A DNA stretch of 19,893 bases, taken from NCBI GenBank assembly GCA_007119345.1, contig SKPV01000030.1, positions 1-19,893 of the forward strand. Reading direction: 5' to 3'. The position numbers were made by a program, and so were the translations under genes. Source of the stretch: Halovivax sp. (lineage in GTDB: Archaea > Halobacteriota > Halobacteria > Halobacteriales > Natrialbaceae). Within the stretch, counting starts at the first letter, position 1; each line of letters opens with the position of its first letter. Under the pieces are notes generated by a model that saw nothing but the letters and a program-made list of their open reading frames with translations, was not told where the DNA came from and ran no database searches. Below are positions 7,727-14,123 of this stretch, piece after piece.

Positions 7727-7748
7727 GTGGTCGCTCACCCACATTTGC

Positions 7749-7769
7749 CTATGTGAGTCAGTCACATAG
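7749..7769. promoter_or_regulatory. Palindromic operator CTATGTGA-N5-TCACATAG before the hydrolase gene
   Basis: A perfect 8-bp inverted repeat with a 5-nt spacer, centred 33 nt before the ATG at 7726 (15 nt before 7744). An AT-rich minus-strand TGTGAAAATTCG (7784-7795) lies about 25 bp further upstream and may be the TATA element. The palindrome would then cover the transcription start, the position of a classical repressor operator. No dedicated repressor gene lies next to it. Confidence 0.55.
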
Positions 7770-7980
7770 CGGCAATGGGTGACGAATTTTCACAGGTCGA
7801 CCGGAACCCGGTCGGCGATTGACATGCACGTGCAGCGACCGGGTGATTCACCGTTTTCGGTGCGAAGCGAACGACGTCGCCGTGCTGCATCCGTGCTCTG
7901 AATCGGTCATCGGGATAACGACACATCCGTGATCTACCACGTCGTAGCGTAGGAGGGCCGACGCTAATCCCTATCGTCGG

Positions 7981-8385
7981 TCACGACTGGTCGTCGTCCG
8001 TAGCGGCTTCGTCGAGGAGCACCAACGCGGCGCCGAGCAGCGCGACGTTCTTCTGGAAGTCGATCTCGTTCGCCTGCCGTTCTTTCCCCTCCATCGCCCA
8101 GAAGTCGTGTATGGCCGGCGTCGTGCTCAGGAAGAACGCGACGAGCGCGCCGGCTGAGGCACGAGGGTACTTCCAGAGGAGGATGCCGAGGTTGGCCACG
8201 AGGAGCATCCCCGTCGCGAACGGGACCATCGCCTCCGGCGTCGGAACGCCGCTCTCGCGTGCGATCTCGACGCGCTTCTCGTTGTTCCGGAAGCCGTCGA
8301 TGGCCGTGATGGCGAAGACGCCGCTGTACAGGAGCCGGCCGAGCGCCGACGGCGGGCCCGAGTTCGAAGTTGTCGTATCGGTCAT
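7981..8385 (-). CDS. DoxX-like small membrane protein
   Basis: A 134-residue protein with four hydrophobic segments: LLYSGVFAITAIDGF, MVPFATGMLLVANLGILLW, ASAGALVAFFLSTTPAIHDFW and NVALLGAALVLL. The order and spacing, with the FRNNEKRVEIARESGVP loop and TTPAIHDFW, match the haloarchaeal branch of the DoxX/DoxD-like family. These are membrane proteins of uncertain biochemical role, sometimes tied to redox or thiol stress. The ATG at 8385 lies 35 nt beyond the stop of the truncated BNR gene. It is read in the same direction as the hydrolase 254 nt further on, which probably has its own promoter. Confidence 0.85.
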   Translation of the reverse strand: MTDTTTSNSGPPSALGRLLYSGVFAITAIDGFRNNEKRVEIARESGVPTPEAMVPFATGMLLVANLGILLWKYPRASAGALVAFFLSTTPAIHDFWAMEGKERQANEIDFQKNVALLGAALVLLDEAATDDDQS

Positions 8386-8420
8386 GTGGAGTGCAGTGGT
8401 GGGGAATCGTCGATCGCTGT

Positions 8421-8963
8421 TCAGATGGCTTCGATGCGGCTGACGTTGGCGTCGACGCGGCCTGCCGTGTGATACTCGCCCTCTTCGTCGCGGCGCACGA
8501 TTCGCCCCTCGACGTCGTCGCGTTGGTCCGGGACGTCGAACAACCCGGACCCACAGATGACCTCGCCGTCGTAGGTCTCCCAGGTTTCGATGACCTCGTG
8601 GGGTTCGCCGGGATAGGAGACTCGCTCCCAGTCGCGGCCGAAGGTGCTCGACTCGAACAGCGCGGTCGCGTGCTCGTCGTTCACCCAGGCGGGCGGGGCT
8701 TCCTCGCCGCCGGAGAAGAACACCCGACCCTCGTGGACGAACACCCGTCGGATGTAGGAGAAATCGTTGCCCCGGTCGATGCGGTTCCAGGAGTCGCCGC
8801 CGTCGACCGTCCGCCAGAGGCCACCCTCGCCGACGGCGTGGCCGAGTCCCAGGTTCTCCAAGTTGTGGTCGAGATAGCCCGTCGTCGCCGGCCAGACGTC
8901 CTCGGAGACGGGGAGTGTCTTGTGGATGTCAGGTCCACTCGCACGTTCCGTAGCACGGCTGGT
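8421..8963 (-). pseudogene. C-terminal fragment of a BNR/sortilin-type beta-propeller protein
   Basis: The minus frame is open from 8963 (after a TGA at 8964-8966) to the TGA at 8421. It reads DIHKTLPVSEDVWPATTGYL, then GEGGLWRTVDGGDSWNRI, FESSTFGRDWERVS and a beta-rich C-terminus. WRTVDGGDSW is a textbook BNR (Asp-box) repeat, and a second degenerate one (STFGRDWERV) follows. Such propellers normally need six or more blades, roughly 300 residues or more, but only about 180 codons are open here. The only usable starts are internal (TTG at 8861). The missing N-terminal half is not found upstream, where 8964-9139 is noncoding and more AT-rich. I therefore read this as a truncated gene remnant. 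It precedes the DoxX-like gene by 35 nt. Confidence 0.6.
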
Positions 8964-9139
8964 TCAGTGGAGAGGACCCGGAATAAACGCGGTTGCCGTG
9001 TTGGATCCGTCCGCTGTAACGAGCACGTCGATTCTGGCAGCACTGTGGTATTTCCGCGCGTCGCTGCAAGAGACAGGCCGCATATCTCGCAAAAAGGTGA
9101 ACCCTGACCGGAACGCCTGAACCGGCCAGTATCGTGAAT

Positions 9140-11566
9140 TCACGTCTCGTCACCGCTTACGGCGGGGAGCACAAACGAAAAGGTAGCGCCCTCGCCCGGC
9201 TCGGACTCGACCCGGATGTCGCCACCGTGGCGCTCGACGATGCGCTTACAGAGCGCGAGGCCGATCCCCGTTCCCGAGTGCTCGTCCTGCGCGTGCAGGC
9301 TCTGGAATACCTCGAAGACGCGCTCGCTGTCGTCCGGGTCGATGCCGATCCCCTCGTCGGTGACCGAGACGATTACCTCGGAACCGTTCCGCACAGCCGA
9401 AATATCCACCCGTGGCGGGTCGTCGTCGCTGTACTCGATCGCGTTAGCAAGCAGGTTCTGGAATACCTGGCGTAACTGCCCTGGGTCACCCTCGACACGA
9501 GGCAGCGACTCGGCCGTGATCGCGGCCTCGTGCTCTTCGATTTTCATCTTGAGGTCCTGGCGAACATCCGCGAGAACGGCGTCCAGATCGATCGGCTCGA
9601 AGGGGTCGCCGCGCCGTTCGACCCGCGAATACTCGAGCAATCCCTCGATCATGTCGCGCATCCGGTCGGCGCCGTCGACGGCGAAGTCGATGAACTCCGC
9701 ACCGTCCTCGTCGAACTCGTCCGCGTAGCGGCGCTCGATCAACTGGAGATAGCTCGTGACCATCCGCAGGGGCTCTTGCAGGTCGTGTGAGGCAGCGTAG
9801 GCGAACTGTTCGAGACGCTCGTTGGATTCCTCGAGTCGCCGCTCGAACCGCTTGCGCTCGGTGATATCGGCCAGGGCGCCGGGGAACGACACCGGAGTAC
9901 CGTCCTCGTCGTACTCGACGTGACCGCGCGCGACGACCCAGCGGAGTTCGTCGTCGGCGTCCCAAACGCGGTACTCTTCTTCGTACTCCTCCCCCGATTC
10001 GATGGCGTCCTCGATTTTTCGTTCGACCCGCTCGCGATCGTCCCCGTGGATGGCCGCGATGAACTGGTCGAGCGAGACGCCCTCGGTGGCCGCGTCGGGG
10101 TCGATCCCGTACTTCTTGGCGAAGGAAGCGCTGGTAACCATCTGGTCGTCGGGAATGTGCCACTCCCACGTCCCGACAGCGCCGGCCTCGGCCGCCGCCT
10201 CCAGTCGTTCTTTGGTATCCTCGAGATAGCGCTCGCGTTCGACCCGCTCGGTGACGTCGTTCGCCGCTCCTAACCATCGAGTGATTTCCCCGTCCTCGTC
10301 CAGGAGCGGTGTTGCACGCGAGACGATCCAGGCTACCGTGCCGTCTTCACGAACGACTCGGTGTTCCAGTTCGAAGCTGCTTTTCGTGCGAATGGCGTCG
10401 TCGATGGCGTCCTGAACCCGCGGCCGGTCTTCGGGAGGGACGTATTGTTCGACCCACGACGAGCGTTGCTCATCGGTGTCGGAAAGGAAATCTGCCCCCT
10501 CTAAATTGTGCATCTCACTCCAATCCGCGTTTGTACTGAACACCACGTCCGACGTGGTGGTGACCAACGCGCGAAATCGTTCTTCGCTCTCGCGCAGCTG
10601 TTCGTAGGCCTCTCGTTTTGCCTCCTGCAGCAACTCCTGTCCACGCAGTACGATGTTCGATGCGAGCTGTGAATCCGCCGTGTCTGGATCCCGTAGCAGC
10701 TCCTGCTCGCCGTCTTCCTGGAGTTCCTGGACGATCGGCGTGATGTCCTCGACGTTGTGAACGATGTAGTCGAGTTCGCCGGTCGCGTCAAACACCGGCG
10801 AATTGATCGGATTCCACCAGCGTTCCTCGAACTCGTCGCCGTCGGACTCGCGATCGGGGATCGGATAGTGCGTCACCGACATGGTGTCCGCTTCCCCAGT
10901 CTCCGTGACGCTCTCGAGCGACTCGCGCAGGTTCTCGACGCCATCGGCCGGATCGTCGGGGTTGTTCGGAAAGATCTCGAACAACGTCTTCCCCATGATC
11001 TCCGCCCGCTCGGTCATCGTCGCGTCCAGATATGCATCGCTCACGGCCACGATTTCGTAGTCCTCGGGCTGGACGATGAGATAGTTGCCGGGCACGTTCT
11101 CGAACAGTCGACGAAAGGTCGCTTCGGTGGCTTCCGTTTCCGCCCGTCTGCGTTCGCCAATTTCACGAACGATTCCGAGCGTTCCGTGCGCGGTATCACC
11201 CGCGTCGAGCACGCTCACCCGCACTTCGCAGCGAATCTGTTCCCCCTCGGCGGTCTCCACGGTGAGATCGAGTAACTCGCTTCGCTCGGAGGCGTTCGCT
11301 CGGAGACGGTCGATCTCGTGTTCGATCGTCCCACTGTCGTCACCGAAGAGCACGGACACGTGCTCGCCGAGCAGTTCCTCACGCGTGTACCCGGTTATCT
11401 CGACGATAGCGTCGTTGACCGAGACGAGGCGGTCTTCGGCGTCGAGTCGATAGATCCCGTCGTCGATCGTATCGACGAGGGTGCGATAGCGCTGGAGGGC
11501 CTCGGCGTCGTCCGCTACTCCCCAGAACGCTGTCTCAGAAGCCCCGGCCCGTTCGCTCATATACAC
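9140..11566 (-). CDS. Multi-PAS sensor histidine kinase (four PAS domains, HisKA, HATPase)
   Basis: An 808-residue soluble sensor kinase with no membrane segment, so it probably senses a cytosolic cue. Domains in order: PAS1 about 23-141 (DDGIYRLDAEDRLVSVN, GYTREELLG), PAS2 about 151-277 (LFENVPGNYLIVQ), a coiled linker about 278-330, PAS3 about 330-441, PAS4 about 445-570 (GTWEWHIPDD, FPGALADITERK), HisKA with the phospho-accepting His594 in ASHDLQEPLR, then HATPase_c with N-box Asn704 (QNLLANAIEYS), G1 DEGIGID (737-743) and G2 GTGIGLALCK (765-774). The ASHDLQEPL type is widespread in haloarchaea. There is no receiver domain and no adjacent response regulator, so it is an orphan. The ATG at 11566 sits about 24 nt after a minus-strand AACTTATTCG (11583-11592), fitting a leaderless transcript; the ATG at 11560 is equally possible. 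Ligand unknown. Confidence 0.93.
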   Translation of the reverse strand: MYMSERAGASETAFWGVADDAEALQRYRTLVDTIDDGIYRLDAEDRLVSVNDAIVEITGYTREELLGEHVSVLFGDDSGTIEHEIDRLRANASERSELLDLTVETAEGEQIRCEVRVSVLDAGDTAHGTLGIVREIGERRRAETEATEATFRRLFENVPGNYLIVQPEDYEIVAVSDAYLDATMTERAEIMGKTLFEIFPNNPDDPADGVENLRESLESVTETGEADTMSVTHYPIPDRESDGDEFEERWWNPINSPVFDATGELDYIVHNVEDITPIVQELQEDGEQELLRDPDTADSQLASNIVLRGQELLQEAKREAYEQLRESEERFRALVTTTSDVVFSTNADWSEMHNLEGADFLSDTDEQRSSWVEQYVPPEDRPRVQDAIDDAIRTKSSFELEHRVVREDGTVAWIVSRATPLLDEDGEITRWLGAANDVTERVERERYLEDTKERLEAAAEAGAVGTWEWHIPDDQMVTSASFAKKYGIDPDAATEGVSLDQFIAAIHGDDRERVERKIEDAIESGEEYEEEYRVWDADDELRWVVARGHVEYDEDGTPVSFPGALADITERKRFERRLEESNERLEQFAYAASHDLQEPLRMVTSYLQLIERRYADEFDEDGAEFIDFAVDGADRMRDMIEGLLEYSRVERRGDPFEPIDLDAVLADVRQDLKMKIEEHEAAITAESLPRVEGDPGQLRQVFQNLLANAIEYSDDDPPRVDISAVRNGSEVIVSVTDEGIGIDPDDSERVFEVFQSLHAQDEHSGTGIGLALCKRIVERHGGDIRVESEPGEGATFSFVLPAVSGDET

Positions 11567-12032
11567 GTTGAGACCGTCGGCTCGAATAAGTTCCTTGCCT
11601 AGACCGCTCCCCGTCTTGTCCGGAGATCAGCGATCGAGCAGTACCACAGCGATGGCCGTGTCGCCACGTCGCCGTAATTCTTCGGTCGAACGGTTTGCAT
11701 GCCGAAAGCCCCCGTTTCAGTGACAACCGAATCTCTGTACTAATCGATCACTGCTCCTCACAAGTGCAGCCCAGCCTCGTGCTACGTTCACCCGCGATAT
11801 TCGCAAGCGTAACGTGACGGACGTCGGACCGATCGAAACCCGATTCGCTTCCCGGTACCCGAACCGAACGGTGGCGACGCCGGACCTCTCGTCCATCGAG
11901 ACGTGCGACCGGGCCGGTGCGAGACGTGCGACCGGGCCGGTGCGAGACGACCGTCGACCGCATATCGCGGCCCGACGAAACCGCGCTCGTGACGCGAACG
12001 GGTCGAGGGATACCGAGCGCGTCGCGAACGCG
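11567..12032. other. Intergenic region with kinase promoter and 23-bp tandem repeat
   Basis: The left end holds the kinase promoter (TATA-like AACTTATTCG, minus strand, 11583-11592). The rest shows no credible gene. At 11898-11943 a 23-bp unit is duplicated exactly. This stretch separates the accessory minus-strand genes from the denitrification block. Confidence 0.5.
11898..11943. repeat. Two exact tandem 23-bp copies
   Basis: Copies at 11898-11920 and 11921-11943 are identical, followed by a six-base start of a third (GAGACG). The unit begins GAGACGTGCGACC. Likely slippage product; no function is evident. Confidence 0.85.
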
Positions 12033-12707
12033 CTAATCCGTCGCCAGCTGTGCTTCGAGGTGGGGGTCCTCGGTCACGTCGGGGAGGTCGGCGACGAAGC
12101 GTTTGATGATGGCCTCCTCCGCCCGGTGGAGCGTCTCGCTGCAGGTGGACTTCGCGATGTCGAGGTGCTCGGCGAGTTCGGTCAGCGTGCACCGCCGGGG
12201 CGTGTCGTAGTAGCCCTGCTCGACGGCCGCGAGGACGACCTCGCGCTGGCGCTCGGAGAGCACCTGGCTCTCGTGAAGGCGCTCGCGGACGTGCTCGACC
12301 CGGTAGCGCAGCCCGAAGGCCTGCAGCTGCTCGGCGAGTTCCGAGAGCCGCTCGCGCGAGCCGGTGACCTCGAGGGTCGCCTCGCCGTCGGTGATCTCGA
12401 CCGGGAGCTCGATCGGCATGCCGGACTCCCGCGAGGAGAACATGATGAGCGGCGCCGTCGTCTCGAAGTGGACGGTGGCCTCGCCCTCGGTCCACTGAGC
12501 GGGCGTCAGCTCCGTGATCTGGTCGTGTTCGGCCATCGCCTCGACGACGGATTCGACGTGCGGGCCGGTGATCCGAACGAGCGCGAACCCGGACTCGCGG
12601 CCGGGAACGGCCGCCAGAACCCGGAACGTCGCCTCCGGGTGCGCCCGGGAAACCTGCGAGATCCACACTCGTTCGGGAAGCGTCACCGCGAGCGTCGCGT
12701 GTGCCAT
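12033..12707 (-). CDS. Bat-type (HTH_10) transcription regulator, candidate controller of the adjacent genes
   Basis: A 224-residue haloarchaeal bacterio-opsin-activator-like regulator. Residues about 1-150 form the Bat-associated ligand/sensor-type domain (MAHATLAVTLPERVWISQVS; PLIMFSSRESGMPIELPVEI). The C-terminus holds HTH_10: LSERQREVVLAAVEQGYYDTPRRCTL, then LTELAEHLDIAKSTCSETLH (recognition helix) and RAEEAIIKRFVADL. It has no cysteine cluster like that I recall for NarO, so it may be a partner or sub-regulator rather than NarO itself. The ATG at 12707 gives the usual family N-terminus; an upstream ATG at 12752 would add 15 residues and overlap a regulatory box. Two boxes precede it: one centred 44.5 nt upstream (12746-12757) and one ending 2 nt before the ATG (12709-12720), suggesting activation plus autorepression. 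It is divergent from the three DUF2249 genes. The stop is TAG. Confidence 0.88.
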   Translation of the reverse strand: MAHATLAVTLPERVWISQVSRAHPEATFRVLAAVPGRESGFALVRITGPHVESVVEAMAEHDQITELTPAQWTEGEATVHFETTAPLIMFSSRESGMPIELPVEITDGEATLEVTGSRERLSELAEQLQAFGLRYRVEHVRERLHESQVLSERQREVVLAAVEQGYYDTPRRCTLTELAEHLDIAKSTCSETLHRAEEAIIKRFVADLPDVTEDPHLEAQLATD

Positions 12708-12708
12708 A

Positions 12709-12720
12709 CGAACGGGTTCG
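12709..12720. promoter_or_regulatory. Box CGAACGGGTTCG abutting the HTH start codon
   Basis: A perfect CGAA-N4-TTCG site only 2-13 nt before the ATG of the HTH gene. This is downstream of any TATA position, where binding should block transcription or translation start rather than activate. It pairs with the upstream box at 12746-12757, 37 bp centre to centre. Confidence 0.5.
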
Positions 12721-12745
12721 GGACGACGGGGTATCGTCGTGGTGC

Positions 12746-12757
12746 CGAACATGTGCG
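12746..12757. promoter_or_regulatory. Box CGAACATGTGCG, one mismatch from the NarO-like consensus
   Basis: Only one base differs from CGAACATGTTCG. It is centred 44.5 nt before the HTH gene's ATG at 12707, the same geometry as the boxes before the DUF2249 and MIP18-like genes. Confidence 0.5.
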
Positions 12758-12836
12758 AGGTAGTGTGAGGAAGTTGTCTTTTCCCGACGCCGAAGCGGGC
12801 CGCGACGGACGCCTCGAACCGGGCCGCCCGACCCTC

Positions 12837-12848
12837 CGAACCGGTTCG
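12837..12848. promoter_or_regulatory. Box CGAACCGGTTCG upstream of DUF2249 gene 1
   Basis: A perfect palindromic CGAA-N4-TTCG site centred 45.5 nt before the ATG at 12888. The downstream sequence has no strong TATA, consistent with activator dependence. Confidence 0.6.
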
Positions 12849-12887
12849 CCTGAACGCCCAACTCGACGGCCGGCGAACTCCCGGCCG

Positions 12888-13112
12888 ATGTCCACACACG
12901 ACACCGACCGCGTGCTCGACGTCCGGAAGGTAGACGGCCCGCCGTTCGACGACATCATGGCCGCCCTCGACGACCTCCCGGCCGGCGAGCGCCTGACCCT
13001 GATCGCCCCCTTCGAACCCGCGCCCCTCTACGACGTCCTCGACCGACGCGGCTTCGACCACGAAACCACCGACGACGACGGTCTGTTCGCCGTCCGCATC
13101 GAGCGGGACTGA
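12888..13112 (+). CDS. DUF2249 domain protein, copy 1
   Basis: A 74-residue single-domain DUF2249 protein: VLDVRKVDGPPFDDIMAAL, then LPAGERLTLIAPFEPAPLYD, then VLDRRGFDHETTDDDGLFAV and a terminal RIERD. The family is small, with a TusA-like two-layer fold, and in many genomes it lies beside NO, hemerythrin or denitrification genes; its biochemical role is not settled. Copy 1 has PFEPAPL where many members have a His-containing NDH-x-P-x-PL motif, so it lacks that His. The first ATG after the regulatory box is used; the longer open frame upstream is antisense to the HTH gene. It is transcribed divergently from the HTH regulator. Confidence 0.85.
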   Translation: MSTHDTDRVLDVRKVDGPPFDDIMAALDDLPAGERLTLIAPFEPAPLYDVLDRRGFDHETTDDDGLFAVRIERD

Positions 13113-13189
13113 GTCGGCGTCCGCCGCCCGGATCGACGACCGGCGGGTCCGTCGAATCCACCGCCGGTCCGCCCGGCGAGCCTATCCGC

Positions 13190-13201
13190 CGAACGGATTC
13201 G
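13190..13201. promoter_or_regulatory. Box CGAACGGATTCG upstream of DUF2249 gene 2
   Basis: The CGAA-N4-TTCG repeat extends to GCCGAA-N4-TTCGGC. It is centred 46.5 nt before the ATG at 13242. Its presence between two same-strand DUF2249 genes implies that gene 2 has its own promoter. Confidence 0.6.
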
Positions 13202-13241
13202 GCCCAAGGGGGATGGACCGCGGGCCCCGACGTCCGATCGC

Positions 13242-13475
13242 ATGACCGAACTCGACGTCCGAGACATTCCGCCGGTAGACCGCCACCCGACCATCCACGA
13301 CGCCTTCGACGAGCTCGAGGCGGGCGAGGCGCTCACGATCGTCAACGACCACGAGCCCAAGCCCCTCTTCTACGAGTTCCAGGCCGAGGTGGAAACCTTC
13401 GACGCCGACGGCTACGAGGTCGAGAGGGTCGAGGACGGCAAGTTCGTCGCGACGTTCCCGAAGACGGAGGCGTAG
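13242..13475 (+). CDS. DUF2249 domain protein, copy 2
   Basis: A 77-residue DUF2249 protein: ELDVRDIPPVDRHPTIHDAF, LEAGEALTIVNDHEPKPLFY, EFQAEVETFDADGYEVERVE, ending in FPKTEA. It is the most canonical of the three, keeping the NDHEPKPL motif whose His and Pro are the best-conserved family features. It has its own upstream box and is separated from copy 1 by 129 nt. The stop is TAG, followed about 50 nt later by GCACGTTTTT (13521-13530), a possible weak terminator. Confidence 0.88.
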   Translation: MTELDVRDIPPVDRHPTIHDAFDELEAGEALTIVNDHEPKPLFYEFQAEVETFDADGYEVERVEDGKFVATFPKTEA

Positions 13476-13549
13476 TCACGCGCGCGGTCCGCACCGCCCC
13501 GACGCACGTTCGTACCCGACGCACGTTTTTGACGGCCGCATCCGCCGAG

Positions 13550-13670
13550 CCGTCCTCATCCTCCCAGCGGTCCCCACCGTCCGAGCCGTCCCATCCTCCC
13601 AGCGGTCCCCACCGTCCGAGCCGTCCCCATCGTCAGAGTCGTCCCCGTCGTCCGAGCCGTCCCCATCGTC
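13550..13670. repeat. Imperfect tandem repeats, 35/36-bp units plus shorter remnants
   Basis: Copies at 13550-13585 (36 bp) and 13586-13620 (35 bp) are nearly identical, sharing CCCAGCGGTCCCCACCGTCC. They are followed by shorter CCGTCCCCATCGTC-type units. The length change between copies shows that the array is not coding. Confidence 0.8.
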
Positions 13671-13747
13671 CCAACCACCCCGTCTTGCGGGCGGCCCGTC
13701 CGCAACGGGGCTCCGCGAGCCCGATTCCCGCACCCCGAGAAACCGTC

Positions 13748-13759
13748 CGAATCGGTTCG
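13748..13759. promoter_or_regulatory. Box CGAATCGGTTCG upstream of DUF2249 gene 3
   Basis: A CGAA-N4-TTCG site within CCGAA-N4-TTCGG, centred 44.5 nt before the ATG at 13798. A weak CATAGG (13768-13773) lies where a TATA element would be. Confidence 0.6.
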
Positions 13760-13797
13760 GGACGAGGCATAGGCGGTGCCGGGAGCAATCGCCGCCT

Positions 13798-14061
13798 ATG
13801 CAGTCGACCGACGCGGTCGTCGACCGGACCGACGCGCCGAGCGACCGCCCGCGGGAGGTGCTCGACGTTCGTTCGCTCGGTCCGCCCGAGCCCCTGAAAA
13901 CCACCCTGGAGCGGCTGGCGGAGCTGCCGGAGGAGACCGTCCTGGTCCAGCGAAACGACCGGGTCCCGCAGTTCCTCTTCCCGAAGCTGGACGACCGCGG
14001 CTACGCCCGCGAGACCCTCGAGCTCGACGACGAGGTCGTGACCGTCATCTGGCGAACCTGA
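13798..14061 (+). CDS. DUF2249 domain protein, copy 3
   Basis: An 87-residue DUF2249 protein with a short N-terminal extension (about residues 1-18), then VLDVRSLGPPEPLKTTLERL, LPEETVLVQRNDRVPQFLFP and KLDDRGYARETLELDDEVVT, ending VIWRT. It has NDRVPQFLF in place of NDH-x-P-x-PL, so the motif His is Arg. Its box at 13748-13759 indicates separate promotion. The CtaA-CtaB gene starts 62 nt downstream with no obvious promoter of its own, so copy 3 and the haem O synthase are probably cotranscribed. Confidence 0.87.
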   Translation: MQSTDAVVDRTDAPSDRPREVLDVRSLGPPEPLKTTLERLAELPEETVLVQRNDRVPQFLFPKLDDRGYARETLELDDEVVTVIWRT

Positions 14062-14123
14062 CCGACGACGGCGCCGCCGCGGACGGGGCGGCCGTCCGCG
14101 TTCGGCCACCACCCACCCACACC

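Larger units (their letters stand above)
13476..13797. other. Intergenic region with tandem repeats between DUF2249 genes 2 and 3
   Basis: After the stop of copy 2 comes a T5 run (13526-13530). Then comes about 130 bp of C/T-rich repeats (13550-13670) and finally the regulatory box of copy 3. Long open frames here are artefacts of the repetitive composition. Confidence 0.6.

Noticed and set aside
9783..9801. CGAAC-N-GTTCG-like sequence within the kinase gene
   Set aside because: The spacer is one base short of the box and it lies inside coding sequence, so it is not counted as a site.
11582..11593. CGAATAAGTTCC near the kinase start as a degenerate box
   Set aside because: One mismatch, only about 21 nt from the ATG, and it coincides with the TATA element; positional rule not met.
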